Position numbers and translations under genes: made by a program. The notes below the pieces were generated by a model. It was not told the origin of the DNA. It searched no databases and worked only from the letters and a program-made list of their open reading frames with translations. This document shows positions 1-11,334 of a stretch of 64,000 bases of DNA, in pieces. This stretch comes from Azolla caroliniana. Taxonomy: Eukaryota; Polypodiophyta. Positions within the stretch are counted from its first letter, which is position 1. The number at the start of each line of letters is the position of its first letter. The stretch is from the NCBI GenBank assembly GCA_043228905.1, contig JBHGNT010000017.1, positions 17,174,001 to 17,238,000 of the forward strand, in the 5' to 3' direction.

Positions 1-420
1 CGACTCACTTATGAATATGCAGCTTTAGCCATCACAAAATGACAATGCCATGAAGCACACTTCCAAGAACCCCATACAAAAGTATGGTTATCTGACACCA
101 TGGTCACCACTGTCCTCATGTCCGGTGCATCCACATGGGTTCCAAGCTCCCTGTGTTTTCCGTAGCAAAGCTTCCACCCCACACAAGATCGTCCATGCTG
201 AATTGGCAGCACTCTCCATGATGGTAGAAGCATTGTTCCAAACTGAACCTCATCAATTGGATTCGAACCATGTCATTGTTGATACGTTGTGGTAGTGATA
301 TGTATGGACACTTAGGTTGCTAGGGTCTTTTTCCCTCACTATGAGATTTTTTACCCTGGCCTACATATATTATTTTTACTTCTCTGCTTTGCTGTGCACA
401 AGGCTTCGCCGCACAGAATC
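1..420. other. Unassigned sequence
   Basis: Short open frames occur on both strands, but none contains a motif I recognise and none has a convincing splice structure. I see nothing assignable here. Confidence 0.3.
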
Positions 421-566
421 TGTGACCTAACAGTCACTTCAAAGAGCTACAAGCAAAAGTGTTTGAAGCATCAAAAGCAACCACAACAAAAGAACACACA
501 GAAAGATCATGGTACTCAATGGTGATGAAGTGGGTCCAAAAGAATGGCCTCGACATCAAGAATTTT

Positions 567-1030
567 CTGTTGGAGGGTGGCAGCTCCAGACCTGCACTTT
601 CTTTCATCTTTATTATCTCTGTACTACATTCTCTCTTCCTAGATTCTTCTCTCTCTAGAATCTGCAACTCTTTAAATGCCTTCTCTCTCTAGAATCTGCA
701 ATGCTTTAAATGCCTTTTGTCTCTTCCACTTTTTCCAAGATATTCCCTTTTTATTCCTAGTTTATTGTACCTGTTTGGTAGTACAAGAGTCTCTTAACTA
801 CCAAACAACCATTCCCAATTTTGTATAAATAGGCTTATACCAGCCTCTTTTGTAAGAAGATTATTTTCTGCTGCTACTTAGAAACAAGCACAACTCTTTG
901 GCTGTGTCTCTACTCTTTGCAACCATTTTTTCTACTGCTGTCTAACAGCCTTCTCACAGCTTGGCTATGTCTATTTTGTTCTAACTCTTCCGCTGCTGCT
1001 ATTAACAGCTTTTCTCACATTTTCCACCAT
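567..1030 (+). other. LTR-like or promoter-like segment
   Basis: A TGTTGGAG start is followed by pyrimidine-rich DNA containing a 32-bp tandem duplication (about 645-715). A clear TATA box (TATAAATAGGC, about 825) and CT- and GCTGCT-rich DNA come next. This arrangement resembles the U3-R part of a plant LTR. I could not find the matching end, a target duplication or an adjacent polypurine tract, so a solo LTR is only a guess. Confidence 0.25.
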
Positions 1031-1239
1031 TTTGATATCATGCACGTCCCCCAAATGATGAAAGGAATAAGGTATTACATCATGACCTATGGCAGCTCTA
1101 TATCCAAAAGACTTGGCCTACACCAAGGGAGCCAGTTCCCCAAAGACTGCCTACTACAAAGTTACAAACATCATTTCATGAACTGTTTGGAGGATGGATT
1201 CATACAGAGACTGACACACATGGATGTTTAAATGCCCCA

Positions 1240-1560
1240 TAGAGCTTGCAATGCAATAGGCCAACTCAAGGTTTCCTCTCACAAACTAGAGTTCATGGCA
1301 AGACAAGCACTTCACATTCCTAGCGCTAAAAGATTCTGCAAATTATGTGAAGGAGAGATCGAATCCAAAAGAAATTCTGCATAGGTGCTCAACTTTCAAC
1401 CACATCAGAAAAAAGTATACTACCCTCTACATGGGGTCCACCATTATTTGAGAAATGATTGAGAAGTCTAGTTTGGTTCATAGTTTGGTCAAATGTTGCT
1501 CGAGCTTCAAACACATAGGGAATCAACCCTTCCATTAGAATGCAAGATGCAATGCCAATT
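1240..1560 (+). pseudogene. Decayed C-terminal end of a LINE reverse-transcriptase ORF
   Basis: In a broken frame the + strand reads like the cysteine/histidine tail of a plant L1-type ORF2: IGQLKVSSHKLEF, then CKLCEGEIESK, then HRCSTFNHIRKKY. Stops interrupt it. The minus-strand remnant near 12510-13010 carries the matching part (CRVFYEIRGRYHRFF), so both probably derive from the same LINE lineage, distinct from the LINE at 4.3-11.2 kb. The assignment rests on motif resemblance only. Confidence 0.4.
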
Positions 1561-2070
1561 GCAATTCAGGGATTTCTTCCATAGCTCTTTATGTCCACTA
1601 ATGACCTGCCAAGGAGTCACCATAGCGCGAGCGAAAGAACGCAGACAACAACACAGATGGCAAGTAACAGGATACAAGGCACATGGGCAATAATATCACC
1701 AAATTATGGAGATAATTGCTCTCCATATCTGATTTGCACGACATCTGCAGGCACTAGTTAAACTTCATCATAGCGTCATTTTACCACACCAACCAATCTT
1801 GGATATGAAATTCAGTCACCATTACTCTCATGAATAGTAGTTTTGCATTTCATGCTTATTAACCATCTCAAAAATCATTTGACCACATACATGGATCTTT
1901 AGGAAACGTAGAGCATTTATTTGTGTTTTAGTATGGATGATATGAATCCACCCATATTTGTAACAATGATTTGTCTCATAGCCTGATTGCAGCCTCTAGT
2001 AGAGGCTAATCTCTCTGTCTCTCTGTCTCTCTCTCATAGGTCATATTTGACCTCCGAAGACGATAACATA

Positions 2071-2114
<44 letters not shown>

Positions 2115-2308
2115 CTCTCTCATCCCATAAATAGCACTTATGCAAGGCATGCTTGTAAAATCATCGCACGAATTATTAGCAATTGTAAAGCCACCTCATG
2201 CATTAAGATCACTACCATTGATATTTAGGATACGTGAAGTCTCCGATATGTGTAATCATGATATCTCCACATAGACATTGGATGATATCAGCCCATAGTA
2301 AACACTAA

Positions 2309-2358
<50 letters not shown>

Positions 2359-2800
2359 GCACACACACGCACACGCACACAAAGAAAACAAATGCTAAAT
2401 AGTTTTGTATGATTAATACCTGTGACGGCAATATTCTCGAGTCTAGCAGGTCACAGGTGTGGCTAATATTCCCAAAAAAGTTTTCCTCCATGAATGGACC
2501 TATACAGCGAGAAGAAGAAGAAGAAGAATAGAGAACGGCGCAGCAATTGAATGGCTTCACTCCTCTTCTGCATCAACAAACAACTGCGACGGTGGAGAGA
2601 TATGGTGGTGTGGACGATGGAATGTAATGAAATGAAAGGAAATGGGATCCATTTCGGTGGGCGTCGTCTGCGGTCGTCTGACTGACGGGATTCTGCGACA
2701 GAGAATCGGAGGGGTAGCAGCGCGCAGACATTCCTCGTTAGTTTTCTTCTTCTTCTTTCTTCTTCTTCTTCTTCTTCTTCTAATTTACAAAAATAGCCCC
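1560..2800. repeat. Microsatellite-rich stretch with a repeat-family fragment
   Basis: Simple repeats follow one another: (TCTC) near 2012-2036, (ATCT)n at about 2071-2113, (TC)n at 2313-2356 running into (CA)n to 2380, and (TTC)n at about 2744-2781. Positions 2030-2056 contain the motif AGGTCATATTTGACCTCCG, the reverse complement of the end of the dispersed repeat at 11335. No gene is seen in the rest. Confidence 0.6.
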
Positions 2801-2819
2801 AAAGCCCCCCTTATGGAGA

Positions 2820-2985
2820 CACCCGAAGATTCATATTCATCTAAAGATTCCACATTCTATATAAAAGATTCATATTCATCTAAAGATTCTACATTCTGTA
2901 TGTATGTATGTATGTATGTATGTATGTATGCATGCATGCAACAATTGCTAAGATGCATTTATCTTCTTCTTCTTCTTCTTTGACG
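2820..2985. repeat. 39-bp tandem duplication and (TATG)n
   Basis: Two near-identical units built on AGATTCATATTCATCTAAAG are followed by (TATG)n at about 2897-2930, a CATG run and another TTC run. Confidence 0.65.
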
Positions 2986-3061
2986 GGGCACCCTCAAAAG
3001 CGATCGAGAGCTTTGTAATTCGTTACAAAGTGAATCGCTCGTTTCGTCTCGAGAGCTGCAT

Positions 3062-3331
3062 TTGGCATGGTACAGAGAAGCCGAGGTCTCAATTCAGCCG
3101 TTTTATTTCGATCAGGGGTGGGGTTGTTGATTTTGGGAAATATGGTTGATAACGAATCTCAAAGGTTAACAGAATTTTTGAAGATGCCAAACAATTGGCA
3201 TGGTAAAGAGAAGCCGAGATCTCAATCCAATCGTTTTATTTCGATCGAGGGTGGGGTTGTCGATTTTGGGAAATATGGTTGATAACGAATCTCAAAGGTT
3301 ATCAGAATGTTTGAAGGTGCCAAACAATGGT
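3062..3331. repeat. 133-bp tandem duplication
   Basis: Two head-to-tail copies begin at TTGGCATGGTA (3062 and 3195). They share long blocks such as TGGGAAATATGGTTGATAAC and differ at about a dozen positions, so the duplication is not very recent. The function of the unit is unknown. Confidence 0.75.
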
Positions 3332-3544
3332 TATGTATTCCCTCAAATTGCGGATTTTGTTGGGAAGAAAGTACAAGATATACCATTGGTGTATAGATCT
3401 TTGCCAATGAAAACAAATGTTGCGCCTTGGGTGGATTGTCAATTATAGGATGGTACACCTCGCTTGTTATAGGTCACTACAAATATATTGTATCATCATG
3501 TAATGACATCATTATCTTGGCTATCTCCTAAAGTTGAAATAGTG

Positions 3545-4115
3545 TGGACTATATGTAAGTCAAATGCAAGGTGGAACCAATATCACAACGTGGTTGGCAT
3601 TCCCATTTGCCATTTCGTACAAAGGTATTCATATGGAGACTCACGATTGGTAGGCTCCCATTAGGTTCAATCTTAAAAGGTACAAGCATTAAGGTTAGGT
3701 ACATGCTTCTTTTGCACCATCCTATTGGATGATAGTACACATAGGTTCATTAAATGTCCTATAGCACATATCATTTGGAAGTACTCATTGGACATTTGGC
3801 AAGTTTCAACCCATTGTTATTTGAGGCATCAATAATGGGTTTGTTCTCAGTATGTTCAAAATGGTCTAAATGATGAGGTGGAAACATTGTTCCAAATTTT
3901 ACGATATTGGGGATTGCAACACAATTGAAATAGGCATAATGCTTCTATGTTTGATAGTAGACATGGGCGAAAGCCTATATGAAAAAGTTGAAAGGCATTC
4001 TTATGTGGAATTTCTGGATGTTAGAGCATGTGGGGATCATTTCCTCAAGTTCTCTATTGGTTTTACAGGATGTTCCTCCCCCTACATATGTAGGTAGAGG
4101 AGACTAAGAAGTTGT
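3545..4115 (+). pseudogene. 5'-truncated LINE remnant (ORF2 C-terminus)
   Basis: Only the 3' end of an L1-type LINE is left. Broken frames give SHLPFRTKVFIWR followed by FFCTILLDDSTHRFIKC, the zinc-binding tail of plant LINE ORF2. The full LINE downstream has SHLSFRAKVFIWR and FFCTVEVEHSRHRFISC, so this is a separate, diverged copy. Frameshifts and stops rule out function. It ends in a GA-rich tract (about 4115-4195). Loss of the 5' part is usual for LINE insertions. Confidence 0.65.
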
Positions 4116-4519
4116 AACAAGTGAAGAGAAAAGAGAAGAAAGAAAGAAAGTGAAGAGAAGGAGGAGAGAGAGAGAGAGGAAGAAGAGAGGAGAAACTTGA
4201 TAGGAGGAGTGCAACTGAGTGTTTTGTTCATATCTTTTGTTTTTTTTATTAGAATCATGCATGCAAATAATAATTGGAAAGCTCTTTCAAAGACCTTTCC
4301 AACGAGATGTAGCACGTTGTATATAGATTTCCGAGCGTGAAGCAGTGCTCAAATTACTGTCGTGGGTTTTGGGGGTTGCCGATCGAGATGGAGTTCATCC
4401 TCTCTTGGGGGCTTCCTACGAAGATTGACCCGATTCTATGGTGGTCTACACTCGATGGCTATGACAAACAATATAAATCCTAGTATGTCTTTATTACTGC
4501 CTACTTTCGATACAGGTAC

Positions 4520-5151
4520 TAACAGGAACTGCACGCTCCCTATGCGCAACGCTCGGCCACAACCGAGCTTAAAATCATACACAGAAAACGGGAAATGAAA
4601 GCACGACACAATGGAGAGAGGAGTACACAGGATGTTAGCGTGGAAAAACCCAAACTAGGGAAAAAACCACGGCAGCCCACAGACTGCAAACTATAACTAT
4701 ATCAGAATGTACAATAGTGAGCTCACAGAGGCAATGACCTCGTGCTCACGATCTTCGCCACAGGCGGCGGTTACAACAGAGGCAGCGACCTCTTCCTCTC
4801 TCTCTCTCTCTCTCTATACATTGTTACACGCTCTCAAGTCTTGCACCAACAAGAATGACAACAACACTATGTTCTCTGTTTGCCCTAAGTCATATTTATA
4901 CTAATATGACTTTTCGGCTATTTACAAATATAGCCCCGATGGACTCTCAGAAACATATTTACAAATATGTCCCTTCATCTTGTGATCACTCTTCATCGGG
5001 CCTACATCATCCGGCGCTTGCCAAGCACTCATCATCTGGTTCTCACCGGGTCATCCGTAGTCGGGTCTCTTCATCCGGTTTCGGCCTCGGCCGAGATTCT
5101 CATCAGCATTGTTCTTCTCACTTCCCATCCGAAGGGACCTGTTTCCTAACA
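4520..5151 (-). mobile_element. Solo copia LTR (minus orientation)
   Basis: A 632-bp LTR in reverse orientation starts TGTTAGGAAACAGGTCCC (minus strand, at 5151) and ends in CTGTTA, a decayed CA end, at 4520. It is flanked by perfect 5-bp direct repeats GGTAC (4515-4519 and 5152-5156). It contains CCGG-rich minisatellite units and a CT run. It belongs to the same family as the LTRs at 5227, 55593 and 63501. No internal region is present, so it is a solo LTR left by LTR-LTR recombination, sitting inside LINE ORF1. Confidence 0.88.
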
Positions 5152-5226
5152 GGTACGTCAATGTCAATGGATATACAAGGGATGTCAAAATCAATGGTTC
5201 CATAGATTACTGATAAAGATGTAAGC

Positions 5227-5969
5227 TGTTAGGAAACAGGTCCCTCCAGATGTGAAGTGAAAAGAACAGTGATGATGAGCAAACTCGGCCGAGGTCGATA
5301 GGCCAAGGCCGAAACCGAATGAGGAGTACCCGGCAACGGAAGACCCGGTGAGAGCCGAATGACAAGTACCCGGCAAGAGCCGGATGGTGAAGACCCGGTG
5401 AGAACCGGATGAGGAGTACCCGGCAACGGAAGACCCGGTGAGAACCGGATGACGTGTGCCGGCAAGCACCGGATGATGTAGGCCTGGTGAGGAGTGCTCA
5501 CCGAATGAAGGGACATATTCGTAAATATGTTTTCTGAGAGTCCATTGTGGCTATATTTGTAAATAGCCGAAAAGTCATATTAGTATAAATATGACTTAGG
5601 GCAAACTTGGTATGTGATGCTGTTGTTTTTTTTGGTCATTCTTTTTGGCGCAAGATTAGAGCGCAACAATGTATAGAGAGAGAGAGAGAGAAAGAGACGA
5701 AGAGTTCGTATCTCTGTTGTAACCGCCGCCTGTGGCGAAGACAATGAACAAGAGGTCGTTGCCTTTGTGTTCATTTATTGTATATTGTTACATAGTGATA
5801 GTTAGCAGTCAGTGGACTGGCGTGGTTTTTCCCGTGTTTGGGTTTTCCACCTAAACATCCTGTGTACTCTTCTCTCCATTGTGTCGTGCATTCATTCCCG
5901 TTTTCTGTGTTTGATTCTAAGCTTGGTTGTGGCCGAGCATTGTTCATCGAGAGCGTGTAGTTCTTGACA
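5227..5969 (+). mobile_element. Solo copia LTR (plus orientation)
   Basis: A 743-bp LTR starts TGTTAGGAAACAGGTCCC and ends GTAGTTCTTGACA. It is flanked by the 5-bp direct repeat TAAGC (5222-5226 and 5970-5974). Its U3 holds several CCGGATGAGGAGTACCCGG-type minisatellite units. It lies only 75 bp from the oppositely oriented solo LTR, and both interrupt the same LINE ORF1. The 5927 ATG often taken as a start lies in this LTR, not in the LINE. Confidence 0.88.
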
Positions 5970-7251
5970 TAAGCAATGCAATGAAAAGACCCAAACGTGT
6001 GGAAGACGAGGTTAACATGGCATATGTTGATGCAATGCGTAGTGATGTTAACTTTAAAGATGATGCACACTGGGATTATTTGAGATGCATGGCTAATGCT
6101 TTGATGGAGGATTGCATGAAAGAAAATGCTAAAATTGCTTCAAAGTTTGATGCAGAAGATATTTTTAAGGTTGAGGTGGATACAAAAGAGTATTTGTCAT
6201 CTTTTTCTGCATTTTATGATAGAGGAGTGATACTTTTTTTTACTGGCAAAATACCTACCCTTCATTGGGTCAAACAATGGCTTCGTGGTGTCTTGCATGC
6301 AGATTGTGTAGAGGATGTGTATGTTGGCCCACGTGGTTTCTATGAGGTGGTATTGAATTCAAGTGAGAATAAAGAAACATTACTTGCTAAGTTGCCAATT
6401 TTCCATGGTAGGAGTTTGGTTCATGTTGTTCCTTGGAGACCATTGACTGAGTACTTAGATATATTGAAACAAGATTGTCCGGTATGGGTGGAGGTAGAAT
6501 GTAAGCATTCCACTATGTGGCCACTTTTGCATTCAACAATAGAGAAATTGGGGGAAATTTTGGTGCCTCCTAATGTTAATGCAATGAATCAATATCGATT
6601 GTGTATTCTTTGGAATACTACTATAAAATGACCAGGTTGTCTACAAATAGATCCTATGCCACCAATGTATTTCAAACTTAAATGGGGTACATTTGCAAGC
6701 CATTGTTTCCATTGTGGAGAATTATGACATTTTATGGTAGAATGTCCTCGTACTGGTAAAACTTTAGAGAATCATGAGGTGGTGGAGGATATTCATGAGA
6801 AAGCACAACACGATAAGGACCTTGATTTGGCTATGTGTGAGAATATTGAGGAACAAGGAGGTGTGATTGAGAAAGGGCCAAAGTCGTCAGATAGGGAGGG
6901 TCCATGGTCGGTAGTTTCTGGAAGAATGAATAGGTTTGGAAAGGGCACGTGGAATAAATCCAATGAGGGTATGAAGTTACCATTACAACAAGGCTCTTTT
7001 GGGCGTAGTAAAAATTCAGGTCATCAAGCCGATTTTCCTAGAGAATTATTTTTTGATAGTAAAGGGAATTTGCATAACCCTTAGAATAAGCATACTCAAG
7101 TACAACATAACAAAGGGAATAGATCAAGTGTGTCAAGATTCCCGTCCCATCAAAATTTGTTTGCAATCTTAGGAGATTTTTTCCAAGATTTAGCAGATAC
7201 ATTGATTGAGAGGGGAAAACAGGTTCCCTCATCTAAAGGAAAGGCTAAAGT

Positions 7252-10200
7252 ATGAAGGTGACAACATGGAATGTAAGAGGGATTTGTTCCCGATTTAAGA
7301 TGCATGAGGTGTGGAGTGCTTTTTACACAATCATTGGGATGTTTTATGTGTCGTGGAGCATAAAGAACATAAAAATGCAGGTTTAGTGGTTAACACTAAG
7401 GGTTATATGCTATGTTATTCAGGAAAAGTGAAAGGTGATTATTCAGGAGTTGTTATGTTTATAAGAAATGTGTTTTGTCCTCAAGTTATCTTTAGTGATG
7501 ATTTTGGTCGATTTTTGGTTGTACAAATCTCTTATGAAGGCCAAATTTTGTGATTGGTTGGTGTATATGCTTCAAATCTATCTCAAAAACGAAAGTTGTT
7601 GTGGCAAAATTTGGCTTCGCTTCTTAAGCAAGGTCAAGCAGGAATAATGATGGGGGATTTTAATGTTTGTTGTGAGGAAGCACAATCAATTTTTATGCAT
7701 TCTATAATGAAAAGATCCGAAACTCAATCTTGGGAGCAATTAGAAATGGATGTTCTACATTGTGATGTGTGGCCTTGGATTCATGGTGATGAGCCAAGTT
7801 ATACTTTTCGATCAACACAATACACATCTACTTGGAGTAGGTTAGATCGTATGTATATTATGCATACTGATTCTTTCTTGCTAGAGATTTTGGATATTTT
7901 CATTTCTTATGATTTGGTTCTTTCGGATAATTTTCCATTAGTGTTTGAGCTTGCGCAGCAATCAGTTGATCAATTTGAATATTTCTTAGGACAACCTCCT
8001 CTTCGTTTTAATTCATCTTTTTTAGACCATGAAGTATTTCATGGTTACATGTGTCAATTGATTGAAAATTTCAATTTACATGTTTAAGATGTTGGATTCG
8101 AGGCTTGGGATGTATTTGTTGTAAATGTGCAAAAGCTATCTAGATTTTATGGAATGTATAATGCCTTTAAGAGAAGAAGAAAAATAAAGGCTTTGGCTAC
8201 ATTGTTGGGACAATGTAATGCATTACCAAGTTATTGGCCAATGGATGAGCAATTATTGGATATTCACAAAATATTATCCACCTCGTTATGTGATATGAAG
8301 GTTAAGAGTTATCAACAAGCTAGACTACATAAGTTGAGACAAGAAGTGGATGATTGTAATTGTCAATCACGCAATTTCTTTCATGCCCTTCATGAATCAC
8401 ATGCGAGGTATAATGTGTTGCGGTTACATGAAAATGGGACGATGATTATGGATCCTCATATGATTGTGACAAAATGTGTGGATTATTATAAGCAATTGTT
8501 AGATGTAGAAACTCATGTTGATGAAATTGTTAATTATGCTGAGAGGTGTTCTTGAAGGAAGTTACAAATCATGTATCAATAGAGGTTTCTAATGTTTGGA
8601 TGCATATATATCAGAGGTTGAGGTAGAAAATGTGATTTCTGATCTTGTGAATGGTAAGAGTCCTGGTTGGGATGGTTTAACAAATGAATTCTTTAAGAAA
8701 TATAATACACACTTGAAGAGGTCCTTTGCAATTCTATTCCAAAATGTTTGGTCCACAAGGCACATGCCACAATCTTGGAAGATTGGTTTAATAAAACTGT
8801 TACCTAAAGTGCCATCTCCAATGTCCTTTGCTCAATGGAGGCCTATATCTTTGATGGGGGGGATTTATAAGATTTTCACAAAGATTTTAGCTAATAGATT
8901 ACATACAATATTGCCAACTATTATCCATAATGCTCAATATGGTTTTTTGGCCAACAGAGATATTTTGCATAATATTTTAAATGTTCAGATGGTAATAGAT
9001 TTTGCTGTGTGGAAACTAAAAAAGAGATTGTGATGTTGCAATTGGATCTAGAGAAGGCATACGATCATGTTAATTGGTCCTTTTTATGTCATGTGATGCA
9101 TTGAATGGGGTTTGGTGATCGTATGTCAAATTTAATATATACATTGGGGGATGCTTCAATGTCACATGTCATGCTTAATGGGGGAGTAACACAACCTATT
9201 TCGGTGAGAAGGTCAGTTAGACAAGGGTGCCCCCTTAGTCCACTTTTGTTTACTATTGTCACTCATTCTATACTTGTTAAGCTACATAATATGACGGTGG
9301 ATGGAGATTTGGTTGGGTTAAGATTGCCATCTGGGAGACAGTGTATTACTCAAGCGCTAGTAGATGATCATTTTATGTTTTTGGGAGCTACATGTAATAA
9401 TGTTACAAAGGCTACAAAGGTTTGGGAATTGTTTTCTCTTGCATCAAGATTAAAGATTAATATGCATAAATCAGTTCTTATTTCATGTACTGAGCAAAAT
9501 ATATTGGAGCTTGGCTGGTTAGGAAAGATTGTTAATCGTGGGGAAATTTTTCGACAGTTGGGTTACCCTATTGGAGTAGAAGTTTCACATGTTAAACTAG
9601 TTGACTGGGTGTCGAGAAAGATTGAAAATAAGTTCATCTATTGGAGATCTCAGTCATGGCCATTTCATATAAGGGTTAAAGTTGTGCAATCCATTATGAT
9701 ACCCATGGTTTCTTATTATCTTCCATTGTTTCCATGGTCTAAGAAGGTTGTTGAAAAGGTTACCCAATCCATGCATTCATTATTATGGGAGAAAAAAGGA
9801 AACATGGCATTTCTTGGTTGGCATGGGATCATATTTGTACTCCAAAACGGCTTGGAGGAGCAACATTATTGAATGTATATGAGCATATGGTAGCTCGGAA
9901 GTTTTCATTACTCATTTCTATGTTTGCAAACACACAACCATGGATAGAAATGGTGATTTTCTTTATTGAGAGAATTGGCATCAAGTTTGGCAAATTAAGA
10001 GTAGAAACACATTGGTGGAATGTAGTCAACTCCAAAAGGCAAGTGAAGTGTGCAACGTCTTGGGTTGTTAATCAATTATTATCATCTTGGCAGAATGTGT
10101 TAGAATTTGTCAAGTGGGATCCTCCATCACATAGAGAGCATGTAAATTCTCTACAACTAGAGATTTTGGCAACATCAAGGGTGTTGGATTGGGAAAGTAA

Positions 10201-11083
10201 ACAATCTTTGCAAAATCAATTTAATCGAATGGCTCGATTAGGATTAGTATCACTAAAAGATGCAATTTTGACTTCTCAAAGAAGGTTGATGGCTTTTCGT
10301 ACTACTAGATCAACATTTGGAATTCCACGCAATTATCGGCACATTTGGGATACATTACAAGGATTATCAATGTTGCAAGGGCATGTGCCACATTTGAATG
10401 AAGATTCTCTATATCTTGATTGGACATTTGTGGGGGGGAACAACTTAAGTATGGTTTCAACGAATGAGGTTTATCATACAATTATTGGGAAACATATGTG
10501 GTTAGAAAATAGGGTAATTAAGGTATGGTCTTTTCATAGGCCAACAATTTGGTGGAAAAATGTACTTCAGAAGGGTTGGTGTTCACATTTGTCATTTAGA
10601 GCGAAGGTGTTTATTTGGAGGGTTATGGTTGGTGGATTGCCATTGGGTGATGCTTTATGCAAAAGAAAAATTACTAGTGGTTTCTATTTCTTTTGTACGG
10701 TGGAAGTAGAGCACAGTCGACATCGATTTATTTCATGTCCTATTACAAAGATGGTTTGGAAGTTTATCAATGCAATATGGATGTCCTTGACAAGAGTGAT
10801 ACAATCTCCTTTCAAATGGGTTTTTGCACAAGTGGAATTAGGAGGTCTTTCACCTTCTTTTCAAATTATTTTGGAGTATTTGAGGTATTATGGGCTTTGA
10901 TTTATTTGGCATATGTGAAATGCTTTTATATTTGATGAACAAAGGGGAGTACATTGTTATGTGTTGATATTGAAAGGGTTCCTTTTATGGCAATTTTCAT
11001 TGTTGGAGATGTCAAGCATATTCAATCATGAAGAGAGACAAGTATGTAAGTTAGTTGGACATCACATTCGTCATTTGGTCTGA
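7252..11083 (+). pseudogene. LINE ORF2: endonuclease and reverse transcriptase, broken
   Basis: ORF2 starts with MKVTTWNVRG, the usual start of an apurinic-type endonuclease. It breaks frame within about 70 bases and continues to MMGDFNVCCEE (endonuclease GDFN motif, near 7650). The reverse transcriptase follows: NGKSPGWDGLTNEFF (about 8650), FAQWRPISLMGG (about 8830), an LQLDLEKAYDHVNW block (about 9040), RQGCPLSPLLF (about 9220) and ALVDDHFMFL (about 9355). The last holds the catalytic Asp pair, with LVDD replacing the usual Y/FADD. The C-terminal FRAKVFIWR and Cys/His-rich tail lie at 10590-10740. At least five stops or frameshifts inactivate it. The minus-strand LINE also has LVDD, so this looks like a lineage feature. 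Confidence 0.82.
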
Positions 11084-11254
11084 TAAGAAAGGTTCGGGGA
11101 TGTCTAGAGACATATTCATGGTTTGTAATGATATGAATATGTATCTCTCTATGTAGATATGTAAAGTTGACTTACAAGTTGTAATAGGGGTTTTTTTACA
11201 TGCAATTAATATAATTGTGTGATTTTAACAAAAAAAAAAGAAAAGAAGAAGAAG

Positions 11255-11330
11255 AAGTTGTAACAAGTGGAATTTACATACAATTAATACAATTGTGTGC
11301 TTTTACCAAAAAACAAGAAAAGATCTTTTA
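11255..11330 (+). repeat. Second LINE 3' tail
   Basis: Directly after the A-rich tail, a second copy of the last LINE bases appears: AATTTACATACAATTAATAC, then GTGTGCTTTTACCAAAAAA. It is either a second tiny 5'-truncated insertion or a duplication of the tail. Confidence 0.5.
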
Positions 11331-11334
11331 TTAT

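Larger units (their letters stand above)
4455..7255 (+). pseudogene. LINE ORF1 (nucleic-acid-binding protein), interrupted
   Basis: This is the ORF1 protein that would coat LINE RNA. If the two LTRs and their target duplications (637 + 748 bp) are left out, one frame runs from ATG 4455 to the TGA at 7253. In-frame stops occur at 5203, 6629, 6725 and 7082. The region around 6150-6480 looks like the conserved ORF1 domain before the knuckle (for example FYEVVLNSSENKETLL). A CCHC zinc knuckle begins with CFHCGEL at about 6704; the stop at 6725 lies inside it. The stop codon overlaps the ORF2 start as ATGA. In effect it is a host for LTR insertions, not a working gene. Confidence 0.75.
4320..11240 (+). 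mobile_element. Near full-length L1-type LINE, interrupted
   Basis: The element has two ORFs: ORF1 with a CCHC knuckle, and ORF2 with endonuclease, reverse transcriptase and a zinc-binding tail. It ends in an A-rich tail (about 11231-11256). ORF1 is split by two solo LTRs (4520-5151 and 5227-5969). The 5' boundary is uncertain; about 4320 is where sequence unlike the preceding remnant begins. Stops and frameshifts make this copy inactive. A related 5'-truncated LINE lies on the minus strand at about 47360-51218. Confidence 0.8.

Noticed and set aside
2313-2560. Minus-strand ORF with RERERE and CVCVCV runs
   Set aside because: Direct translation of GA and CA microsatellites; no other coding sign.
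5927-6631. Stand-alone 234-aa gene starting at 5927
   Set aside because: Its first codons lie in a solo LTR; the rest is the middle of LINE ORF1.
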